Source: DATKXO01 sp035528995 (lineage in GTDB: Bacteria; Planctomycetota; Phycisphaerae; UBA1845). From it: a stretch of DNA of 28,490 nucleotides. Made by a program: the position numbers and the translations under genes. The notes beneath the pieces were generated by a model, which was not told the origin of the DNA, did not search any database, and saw only the letters and a list, made by a program, of their open reading frames with translations. How positions within the stretch are numbered: position 1 is the stretch's first letter; every line of letters starts with the position of its first letter. This document shows positions 16,731-23,531 of this stretch, piece after piece. The stretch is from the NCBI GenBank assembly GCA_035528995.1, contig DATKXO010000008.1:1-28490 (forward strand), in the 5' to 3' direction.

Positions 16731-17351
16731 ATGGTCACGACCGTTCAGAGTTGGGTGCTCTACCTGCAGCAGAGTGGCGCGCTGCTCGGCCTGCCCCTGT
16801 TGTTGACCGGTGTGGTTCTGGCATGGGGCGGATGGCGCATCCGCAAAGGCGCCATTCCAATCAGCTACGGGCTCGCCGGAATCCTGATCGCCTTGATGCT
16901 CGCCAAGGGGCACGACCCGCAGTGGTTCTACGCCCTGGCCGGTTTCATCGTCATGACCCTGATCGGGTTCCTGTTGCGTGAGCGAGCCGCCGGATTCCTG
17001 GGCGGCTTGATCGGCGCCGGAATCGTCAACTACGCCGCCGAGCACTTCGGGCTCAGCGGGCCCGTGCTCTGGGTGGTCACCGCCATCGGCATGGCGGTTT
17101 TTTCGGCCTTGAGCTTCATCGACCTGCGGCAGGTCGTTATCCTGATCACTTCCTTTGAAGGAGCCGTGCTGGTCGTCTCGGCCGGAGCCGCCTTTTTCGC
17201 CCACGTGCCCTGGGTCGCAGAGCGGTTCCGCGGCACCACCGGCGGTTGGTCACTCGTCGCCGCCTTCGTGCTGCTCGTGCCAACCGTCATCGGCAGCCTG
17301 GTGCAGATGGCCGACGCCAAGCAGCAGGACTGCGGCGTCATCGAGTGGTAG
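16731..17351 (+). CDS. Multi-pass membrane protein of unknown function
   Basis: The 206-aa protein is almost wholly hydrophobic with about six transmembrane helices. Its first half (LLLTGVVLAWGGWRIRKGA, then GFIVMTLIGFLLRERAAG and a glycine-rich helix) follows the same order of features as the preceding gene, so the two may be distant paralogues from a tandem duplication. The start ATG 16731 lacks a strong ribosome binding site; GGGGGTC lies about 10 bases upstream. It ends the colinear series that begins with rsmH. No function is recognised. Confidence 0.7.
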   Translation: MVTTVQSWVLYLQQSGALLGLPLLLTGVVLAWGGWRIRKGAIPISYGLAGILIALMLAKGHDPQWFYALAGFIVMTLIGFLLRERAAGFLGGLIGAGIVNYAAEHFGLSGPVLWVVTAIGMAVFSALSFIDLRQVVILITSFEGAVLVVSAGAAFFAHVPWVAERFRGTTGGWSLVAAFVLLVPTVIGSLVQMADAKQQDCGVIEW

Positions 17352-17664
17352 AACGCTCGCACCGGACCGGCTCCAGACCGACAACCGTCGTCCAATTTGA
17401 GCCCGGACCACCGTGCACACCCGGCACATCGGCGTCGGTCTGGATGACCTCCCACTTCCCGCCCGGGACGCCTCCACCACGCCATCCCACGCCGTTCCGG
17501 CTTATCGGGCTTGAGCCCGCACGCTACCGACCGTATGATAGAGCAGAGACACACGAGCAGGGTACGCTCGGGTCGGGAGAAACACAGGAGGTGTCGCCTT
17601 CCCAACGGCAGCAGCGGTCAACCCGAACAGAGATCGGGGATCGGGGCTCGATTGCAGTGTCCTG
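17352..17664. other. Gap between membrane protein gene and HNH gene
   Basis: I see no gene in this 313-bp stretch. It holds a likely promoter at 17511-17539 and a strong Shine-Dalgarno-like AGGAGGTG at 17586-17593 that has no ATG, GTG or TTG at a normal distance in the HNH frame. The short ORFs crossing it have no recognisable content. Confidence 0.6.
17511..17539 (+). promoter_or_regulatory. Probable sigma-70 type promoter of the HNH gene
   Basis: TTGAGC (17511-17516) and TATGAT (17534-17539) are separated by exactly 17 bases. Each matches the consensus well. The short inverted repeat GGGCT/AGCCC (17507-17518) overlaps the -35. It would give a leader of about 120 bases before ATG 17665. Confidence 0.5.
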
Positions 17665-18273
17665 ATGCTCAACGCCCATTATGTAGCCCTGCGGGTCATC
17701 AACGCCCGCCGGGCATTCTCTCTACTCTTCAAGCATGACCACAGGGATCGCCCCCTCGCCGAGGTCGTCAGCGTCGAGGACGGGCAGTACACCTCCTACG
17801 ATTTCGACGACTGGCGCGAACTCAGCGAACTCCGGCGACAGTTCGAGCCCTTCAAGCACGACTGGGTCCGCACCGTCCGCTTCAGCATCGTCGTCCCACG
17901 CATCATCCGCGTGCTCAGCTACCGAAAGCTCCCCCGCCAGGAGATCAAGTTCAACCGACGCAACATCTACGCCCGCGACCAGAACCGCTGCCAATACTGC
18001 GGCCACCGCTTCAGCACCTCCGAACTCAGCCTGGATCACATCCTGCCCCGATCCCGCGGTGGCCCCAACACCTGGGACAACGTCGTGGCCTGCTGCGTCA
18101 CCTGCAACGTCCGCAAGGGCGGCCGGACGCCCGACGAGGCTGGCCTCCAGCTCATCCATCAGCCGGTCAAACCTCGCCGCAGCCCCGTCGTCAACTTCAG
18201 CCTCTCCAGGTCCAAGTACAGCTCCTGGCAGCAGTTCCTCGATCACGCCTACTGGAACGTCGAACTGAAATAA
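17665..18273 (+). CDS. HNH endonuclease family protein
   Basis: The 202-aa protein has an N-terminal region typical of stand-alone bacterial HNH proteins (LNAHYVALRVINARRAF) and a zinc-bound HNH domain in the second half. The domain contains CQYC (C109, C112), LDHILPRSRGG with D124-H125, WDNVVACC with N139, and CCVTCN (C144, C147, N148). All catalytic and zinc positions appear intact, so the nuclease is probably active on DNA. Its target is unknown, and proteins of this type are widespread and not necessarily mobile. ATG 17665 is the first usable start but lacks a ribosome binding site. Family members usually have a few more residues before the conserved VLxLN, here encoded by CTG 17662 and upstream codons, so the true start is unclear. 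Confidence 0.85.
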   Translation: MLNAHYVALRVINARRAFSLLFKHDHRDRPLAEVVSVEDGQYTSYDFDDWRELSELRRQFEPFKHDWVRTVRFSIVVPRIIRVLSYRKLPRQEIKFNRRNIYARDQNRCQYCGHRFSTSELSLDHILPRSRGGPNTWDNVVACCVTCNVRKGGRTPDEAGLQLIHQPVKPRRSPVVNFSLSRSKYSSWQQFLDHAYWNVELK

Positions 18274-18361
18274 CCCAAACCCGCCGCCCCCGCCCGGACC
18301 CTTCGCAGCTTGTCATCCCCGCCCTTTTCCGCCAGACTTGAACTGACTGATTGGAGCGTGG

Positions 18362-18389
18362 CGAGCCGCGAACTTCAGTTCGCGCGGAC
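18362..18389. repeat. Dispersed REP-like palindrome, copy 2
   Basis: It is identical over 28 bp to 2672-2699, with hairpin CGCGAAC-TTCA-GTTCGCG. Confidence 0.8.
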
Positions 18390-18402
18390 GTCCACAAGCA
18401 TG

Positions 18403-18430
18403 CGAGCCGCGAACTTCAGTTCGCGCGGAC
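18403..18430. repeat. Dispersed REP-like palindrome, copy 3
   Basis: It is a tandem direct copy of the palindrome at 18362, with a 41-bp period. The sequence downstream to about 18543 (CGGAATTTCCG..., TCGAACGAC, TGAGAAACA) resembles the right part of the element at 2719-2763. This suggests a second, degraded member of the same element family. Confidence 0.75.
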
Positions 18431-18557
18431 CTTCATAGACGGTAGGCGACCGGCTCTCGCTGGCTCTTCCGCGCGAACCGAAACTCGCGCTTCAACGGAA
18501 TTTCCGATGCTTCGAACGACAGAATCGCGCACTGTGAGAAACAGACTTCGCCCCGCC

Positions 18558-19946
18558 ATGGGATTCCCACACACGACCGCTCGGCGCCGATACATCCTGG
18601 CGGCCACCCTGGCAGCCCTTCTCGCAACCGGCTGCGAGAAGCAGACAACACCGCCGCCCAAAGACGGCCCCGCATCGCTACCCGCCGAACGACCACGCCC
18701 GGCCCCCGCACAGCGGCCTGTTCACCGCGCCGCCCTCCTCCTGGCCCAGGCCCAGTTCGAACAGAAGCTCGGTGCGGACGGCAAGATCCAAACCGTGCCC
18801 GGCGCCGCCAAGCTGACCTTCGCCTACCCCGACGGCGATGGCTGGACGTCCGAAATACTCGAAGACCCCGACAGCAACGTCTTCCACAAGGCCATGCCCT
18901 TCGACGTGCCCGGTGGACTCCCCGGCATCCTCACCATCGGCGCCAACGAGGCCCCCAAGCCGGCCATCGCCAAAATCTGGCGCCGGACCCGAAGCGGGTG
19001 GACTGGCGTCATCCTGTCACAGGCCACGTTCGACGGCCGTTTCAACCGTTACCGCGACGTCGAGATCGCCGACGTGACCGGTGACGCCCAACCCGAAATC
19101 GTCATCGCCACCCACGACCAGGGCGCCGTCGGTGTGCTCGAGAAGAAGGGCCAGCGCTGGGAGGCCACCCTCATCGACCAGGCCCTCAACACCTTCGTCC
19201 ACGAGATCGAGATCGGCGACGTGGACGGCGACGGCCTCAACGAAATCTTCGCCACACCCAGCGCACCCAATCGCCGCGACAACACGCTCCAGCCCGGCCA
19301 GGTGATCATGTACCGCTACGACGGCCGGCAATTCACCCGGCAAGTGGTGGACGCTTTCGAAGACCGCCACGCCAAGGAGATCCTGATCGCCAACGTCCTC
19401 GGCCCCGGACCGCCGAACCTCTACGCCGTCGTCGAGCCCCGCTACAACAAGGACGCCGCCCCCACCGATGACGGCCCGCCGGTCGAGATCAAGGAGTACC
19501 GCTTCACCAACCCCGACCCCGACCCCGACCCCGAGCCCGGCCCCGAGCCCGCCGCCAACGTGATCGCCACCGTGATCGCCACGCTACCCGACAAGAAGTG
19601 CCGCTTCCTCCACGCCGGCGACGTGGACGACGACGGCCAGGTCGAGCTGGTCGCCTCGGCCTTCAAGTCCGGCCTCTGGATGATCAAACACACCGACAGT
19701 GGCTGGGAAACCCACCTGATCGACGCCGACTCCAGCGGCTACGAACACGCCTCGACCCTGGCCGACCTCGACGGCGACGGCCACCTGGAAATCTACGTGG
19801 CCGACGACAACGGCCACCGCCTCCGCCGCTACCGCTGGACCGGCCAGGACTTCGACCGAACCGACCTGCTCGACCTCACCAAAGGCGACATCACCTTCGG
19901 CCTGACCCCCTGCCTCAACCCCAGATGCCTCACCGCGCCACAGTAG
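18558..19946 (+). CDS. Lipoprotein with FG-GAP/VCBS-like repeats
   Basis: The 462-aa product has a basic n-region (RRR), a hydrophobic stretch and a lipobox-like LATGC with Cys26, so it is probably a lipoprotein exposed to the periplasm. Repeats with Asp-rich calcium-type loops are visible: EIADVTGDAQPEIV, EIGDVDGDGLNEIF, HAGDVDDDGQVELV and LADLDGDGHLEIYV. They suggest a beta-propeller of the integrin/FG-GAP type. A low-complexity Asp-Pro/Glu-Pro linker (coding 19507-19556) separates the third and later repeats. Upstream in-frame ATG 18507 and GTG 18534 exist, but they fall in the repeat-derived sequence, so I prefer ATG 18558. The ligand or function is unknown; binding of protein or polysaccharide is possible. 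Confidence 0.8.
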   Translation: MGFPHTTARRRYILAATLAALLATGCEKQTTPPPKDGPASLPAERPRPAPAQRPVHRAALLLAQAQFEQKLGADGKIQTVPGAAKLTFAYPDGDGWTSEILEDPDSNVFHKAMPFDVPGGLPGILTIGANEAPKPAIAKIWRRTRSGWTGVILSQATFDGRFNRYRDVEIADVTGDAQPEIVIATHDQGAVGVLEKKGQRWEATLIDQALNTFVHEIEIGDVDGDGLNEIFATPSAPNRRDNTLQPGQVIMYRYDGRQFTRQVVDAFEDRHAKEILIANVLGPGPPNLYAVVEPRYNKDAAPTDDGPPVEIKEYRFTNPDPDPDPEPGPEPAANVIATVIATLPDKKCRFLHAGDVDDDGQVELVASAFKSGLWMIKHTDSGWETHLIDADSSGYEHASTLADLDGDGHLEIYVADDNGHRLRRYRWTGQDFDRTDLLDLTKGDITFGLTPCLNPRCLTAPQ

Positions 19947-19947
19947 C

Positions 19948-20143
19948 GGCCTGCGTCCTCGCAGGCCGGCTGGGTGGCATAGGTCCGCGAAGCGGACCCG
20001 TGGCGGGTGGCATGGCCCACGCTCGCGTGGCCATGTTCGGCGGGTGGCATGGGTCCGCCAAGCTGACCCGTGGAGCGCGTACCGCCCTGCACCCTCGCCG
20101 GCCGTCGAACAAGTGCGCGTAGCGGCCGGCGTCCTCGCCGGCC
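19948..20143. repeat. Cluster of at least five palindromic repeats
   Basis: Hairpins in order are GGCCTGC/GCAGGCC (19948-19967), GGTCCGC-GAA-GCGGACC (19982-19998), an imperfect CATGGCC...GGCCATG (20011-20035), an imperfect GGGTCCGC/GCTGACCC (20051-20069) and GGCCGGC/GCCGGCC (20124-20143). The first and last share the loop GTCCTC. GGGTGGCAT precedes the middle three at 19972, 20005 and 20042, and 19972-20002 and 20042-20072 are near-identical direct repeats. The first hairpin starts two bases after the lipoprotein stop. Confidence 0.75.
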
Positions 20144-20350
20144 GTGTAGCGCCCTGCGCCCCCGCCGCCCGACCCCGTACCGCCCCCCCCCGCCACCCCG
20201 ATCAGTACCGCGAGCGTCAGCGACCGGCCCACCCCCGGCGCCGTGATCATCTCCGCCCTCGCCATCGTTGCAGCCGTGAATGGGTGAAGGCGTGAGACAC
20301 ACAGACGATGCGTGGCCCCGGGTTCCAACGCCGCCAAGATCCCATACTCG

Positions 20351-20380
20351 TTGACACCGCCCATTCCGCACGGCGATAAT
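20351..20380 (+). promoter_or_regulatory. Strong sigma-70 type promoter of the 40-codon ORF and restriction-modification trio
   Basis: TTGACA (20351-20356) is a perfect -35, and GATAAT (20375-20380) follows after 18 bases. Predicted initiation near 20387 gives a leader of about 43 bases to ATG 20430. This is the best promoter seen in the window and lies at the head of the methyltransferase-ATPase-Vsr operon. Confidence 0.65.
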
Positions 20381-20429
20381 GCGGCCCGGGCGCCGCTGTG
20401 GCGGTCAACTCGCATTGGAGCAAGCTCTT

Positions 20430-20552
20430 ATGGCCAACGACTCTATCCCGCGCCCGACCGCCCCGTTCCGCGCCTGGCGGGACAACTTCGTCAAGTTCGT
20501 CAACGGCCACCTGGCCGCTTCGGGGCTCGCGCCCGGGGAGCATGACCCATGA
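20430..20552 (+). pseudogene. 40-codon ORF, probable truncated gene start fused to the restriction-modification operon
   Basis: ATG 20430 has a ribosome binding site (TTGGAG) and a promoter. The 40-residue translation begins MANDSIPRPTAPFRAW and contains NFVKFVNGHLAASGL, then ends after EHDP. The start resembles the conserved N-terminus of a larger protein family that I recall from planctomycetes, with a pattern like IPRPD.QF.AW..NFV.Y.N; this recollection is unverified. The stop TGA overlaps the methyltransferase ATG (ATGA). The simplest reading is that insertion of the trio cut the gene and captured its expression signals. A genuine leader peptide that couples translation is the alternative. 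No remainder of the gene is visible downstream of the trio. Confidence 0.55.
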
Positions 20553-21577
20553 GACGTCCGACCGCATTGGATTTGTTCAGCGGCTGCGGGGGATTGACCG
20601 AGGGGTTGAAGCAGGCGGGTTTCCGAGTGCTGGGCGCCGTCGAAATAGACAAGGTCGCCGCACAGACCTACCGCTTGAATCACCCCACTGTCCATCTGTG
20701 GCGCCGGAACATTCTCAGCCTATCCGTTCCCGAGGTCATGCGCACACTCGGCCTCAAGCCCGGCCGGCTCGACCTTCTGGCAGGCTGTCCTCCTTGCCAG
20801 GGTTTCTCCACGTTGCGTACGCTTAACGGCTCCCGCTCCATAGAGGACCACCGCAACGATCTGGTCCTGCAATTGCGGCGCTTCGTGAGGCGCCTGCGCC
20901 CCAAGACGGTGATGCTCGAGAACGTCCCGGGCTTGGCCGCCGACCGCCGGATGGACGCGCTCGTTGCCGAACTCGAGTCGTGCGGCTACCTGGCACACTA
21001 CAGAGTATGCGACGCCGCCGATTACGGAGTCCCACAACGCCGCAGGCGCGTTATTCTCCTCGCAGCGAGAGACGCCAAGCCGCGATTCGCCCGAAAGTCG
21101 CGTACCCGCAAGACCGTCCGCGACGCAATCGGGTCGCTCCCCCCTCCGGGCGACAGTGGCGACCCGATCCATGACCTGCCGGAAACTCGTAACACACGGG
21201 TCAGCCGACTTATCCGCCGCATCCCTAAGAACGGCGGCAGCCGAACCGATCTGCCCGACTCCGCCCAGTTGCCCTGTCATAAGAGTTGCGACGGCTTCAA
21301 GGACGTGTACGGCCGCATGGCTTGGGACAACGTCGCCCCAACGATCACGACGGGATGTTTCAATCCGTCGAAAGGCCGTTTCTTGCACCCCGACCAAGAC
21401 CGCGGCATCACGATGCGGGAAGCCGCCCTTCTACAGTCGTTTCCACCAGCCTACAAACTCACGACCGCCTGCGGGAAAACCAGAATAGCTCAGTTATTGG
21501 GGAATGCTCTCCCGCCTGAGTTTGTTCGCCGCCATGCCATTGCCCTCTCCAGATGCATCGGTTCCACGGAGGACTAA
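20549..21577 (+). CDS. DNA (cytosine-5)-methyltransferase
   Basis: The 342-aa enzyme methylates C5 of cytosine in a specific DNA sequence, which is unknown here. Motifs are in canonical order: I DLFSGCGG (8-15), IV GCPPCQGFS with catalytic Cys83, VI ENV (124-126), VIII YGVPQRRRR (159-167), a target recognition region (about 175-260), IX (REAALLQSFP, 290-299) and X GNALPP (318-323). All look intact. The start overlaps the stop of the 40-codon ORF, and only four bases separate its stop from the next gene. With the linked ATPase and Vsr nuclease it should protect the host DNA in a restriction-modification system. One line counted by hand (20761-20820) has 39 of 60 G+C, nearer to the chromosome than the ATPase gene. 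Confidence 0.95.
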   Translation: MRRPTALDLFSGCGGLTEGLKQAGFRVLGAVEIDKVAAQTYRLNHPTVHLWRRNILSLSVPEVMRTLGLKPGRLDLLAGCPPCQGFSTLRTLNGSRSIEDHRNDLVLQLRRFVRRLRPKTVMLENVPGLAADRRMDALVAELESCGYLAHYRVCDAADYGVPQRRRRVILLAARDAKPRFARKSRTRKTVRDAIGSLPPPGDSGDPIHDLPETRNTRVSRLIRRIPKNGGSRTDLPDSAQLPCHKSCDGFKDVYGRMAWDNVAPTITTGCFNPSKGRFLHPDQDRGITMREAALLQSFPPAYKLTTACGKTRIAQLLGNALPPEFVRRHAIALSRCIGSTED

Positions 21578-21581
21578 AGAA

Positions 21582-23531
21582 GTGAGCGACTTCACAGAAG
21601 ACAGCCTTCACATGACATTTGATGGCCGCATAATCGACCATCTTGGGATTCAGATGTACCAGAGCCCAACGGCGGCGATCGCAGAGTTGATTGCCAATGC
21701 ATGGGATGCAGTCGCCAACAGTGTCCAGGTTGTCTTGCCCGAGCGGATAGATTCTAACGCCGTAATTACAATAGCAGACGACGGGATTGGAATGACGTTC
21801 AACGAGTGCCAACAGAGATTCTTGAACGTGGGTTACTGCCGGAGACCCACGGCGACCGAGCCTAGCGCCGATGTGCGTCCTGTACTTGGCCGCAAGGGCA
21901 TCGGCAAGTTCGCCGGGTTCGGCATAGCCGATATTCTTCACGTAGACACTACCAGCAAGGCTACAGGCGAAAGGACGACCTTTGAGCTGGATGTAAATTC
22001 ACTGCGACGTGATGAGTACATCGGCCCAGGTCGGAACATCGATGCAAAGCGATACCCTTCGGGTCGCAAGCACGGTACCGTCATCACGCTCAAATCACTC
22101 AAACTTAAACGCCGAACTCCATTGAAGCAGTTTCGTCGAAGCATGTCGCGCCGATTTCTCTTGCTCGAGCGCGCGAACGAGTTCAGAGTGTCCGTAAACG
22201 GCGAGCCTATCCCTCAAGACGCAGATACCGAAGCCATCGAGTACGTCTTTCCTCGGGACTATCCACATGGCAAGAGACCTGGGGGCGTACGTGTTGAGGG
22301 TGACGGCACCTGGGGGATCGAAACGCTGCCGAATTCTCAGACGATCCGGTGGTCGATCCGGTTCTACAGGGACCCAATAGACGAAGATGAGCTGTGCGGA
22401 ATATCAGTGTTTGCTGGTGTCAAACTGGCACAGCGCCCCTTTTTCTTCAATCTTTCGGGTGGCCTCGGGGGCCAGCATGGTCAGCAGTACATGAGCGGCA
22501 TTGTCAAGGCCGACTACATCGACCAGCTGAGTGAGGATATAATCGCCACGGAGCGTCAGCGGATCAATTGGGAACACGCGGAGGCAATCCCGTTGGAAGA
22601 ATGGGGCAAGAACCGAGTGAAGGAGCTACTGAGACTTTGGCGGGACATGCGTGGCGAAGCAAAGCGACGCATGCTTGAGGACAAAGTCGCAGTGTTCTCA
22701 GATCGCTTGGAGAAGCTGCCCAGGCACGAACAACGTACAGTGAAAAGAGCACTGGTCAAAATAGGGAGCATAGAGGCTCTAACAAACCAGCAATTTGAAA
22801 GTCTTGCGCTCGCAATTCTACTGGCTTGGGAGCAGGGACGATTACGGGAGCTTATTGATGCGATCGCGGACCGCGACGATCTCAGCCCGGATAAATTTCT
22901 TGAGCTTCTTACCGAGGCCGACGTGCTTGTTGCGCTGAACATCGCCGAAGTCATAAAGAGCAAGATTGAGGCGATTCACGGACTGCGGCGCTTGGTGGAG
23001 CGGAATGAACTCGAAAACGCAGTGCGAGACTACATTTCCGAACGTCCCTATTTGCTCGATCCGAAGTGGGAAACATACACGAGAGAACGACGAGTGGAGG
23101 GGATTCTCGCAACGGCCGCTGAGGACGCCAAACTGACCGGGGACGTGTACAAGGGTCGAGTGGACCTGGCACTCAGCAGTGGCAATTGTCTGTTGGTTGT
23201 GGAGTTTATGCGGCCGGGCTTGGCACTCGACTACGACCATCTAAGCCGGATCAAGAGATACATGAACATCATCAGAGCGAAGCTCAGAGCGGAGTCGAGC
23301 TTGGGGTTTAAGGTGCTTGAGGGCCTTGTAGTGGCAGACAAGCTGGAGAAGAAAGCTGACATCCAGGAGGAACTCGAGGACTTGAAGAGCCGTGCTATAT
23401 GCGCCTCCTCGTGGGACACCCTTCTGCGGAGCGCCGAGAATACGTGGCGGGAGTTTATGGAGATTGTCGCCGGTCGCGCTCCCTCGGACGACCGAGTCAA
23501 GGCACTGGCCGAAGTGTGTAATGACGGATAA
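21582..23531 (+). CDS. GHKL (MutL/MORC-like) ATPase with C-terminal nuclease-like domain
   Basis: GTG 21582 is chosen because GGAGG (21568-21572) lies nine bases upstream; an in-frame ATG at 21504 would overlap the methyltransferase. The 649-aa product starts with a GHKL ATPase: N-box ELIANAWDA (35-43), G1 DDGIGM (66-71) and G2 GRKGIGKFAGFG (103-114). A transducer-like region and an alpha-helical middle follow. The C-terminal domain (about 500-600) has VDLAL with Asp528 and LLVVEFMRPG with Glu541. This resembles a PD-(D/E)XK core in which the Lys is replaced by Met543. The protein probably moves or clamps on DNA in an ATP-dependent way and licenses cleavage by itself or by the Vsr partner; this is inference from MutL/MORC biology. 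Three lines counted by hand have 24 to 35 G+C of 60, well below the dcw genes, which suggests horizontal origin. Confidence 0.85.
   Translation: MSDFTEDSLHMTFDGRIIDHLGIQMYQSPTAAIAELIANAWDAVANSVQVVLPERIDSNAVITIADDGIGMTFNECQQRFLNVGYCRRPTATEPSADVRPVLGRKGIGKFAGFGIADILHVDTTSKATGERTTFELDVNSLRRDEYIGPGRNIDAKRYPSGRKHGTVITLKSLKLKRRTPLKQFRRSMSRRFLLLERANEFRVSVNGEPIPQDADTEAIEYVFPRDYPHGKRPGGVRVEGDGTWGIETLPNSQTIRWSIRFYRDPIDEDELCGISVFAGVKLAQRPFFFNLSGGLGGQHGQQYMSGIVKADYIDQLSEDIIATERQRINWEHAEAIPLEEWGKNRVKELLRLWRDMRGEAKRRMLEDKVAVFSDRLEKLPRHEQRTVKRALVKIGSIEALTNQQFESLALAILLAWEQGRLRELIDAIADRDDLSPDKFLELLTEADVLVALNIAEVIKSKIEAIHGLRRLVERNELENAVRDYISERPYLLDPKWETYTRERRVEGILATAAEDAKLTGDVYKGRVDLALSSGNCLLVVEFMRPGLALDYDHLSRIKRYMNIIRAKLRAESSLGFKVLEGLVVADKLEKKADIQEELEDLKSRAICASSWDTLLRSAENTWREFMEIVAGRAPSDDRVKALAEVCNDG

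Larger units (their letters stand above)
19947..20429. other. Repeat-rich gap before the restriction-modification region
   Basis: No gene is supported in this 483-bp stretch. Its first 200 bases are a cluster of palindromic repeats. The middle (20144-20300) is C-rich without visible structure. The last part holds a strong promoter at 20351-20380 and a TTGGAG ribosome binding site at 20415-20420 serving the ORF at 20430. Confidence 0.7.

Noticed and set aside
18507..18557. Earlier start (ATG 18507) for the lipoprotein gene
   Set aside because: It lies in sequence resembling the tail of the repeat element and would place about 17 extra residues before an otherwise standard lipoprotein signal.
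19948..20143. Palindrome cluster as a CRISPR array
   Set aside because: The units differ in sequence and spacing, are self-complementary, and lack regular unique spacers. No cas gene is present.
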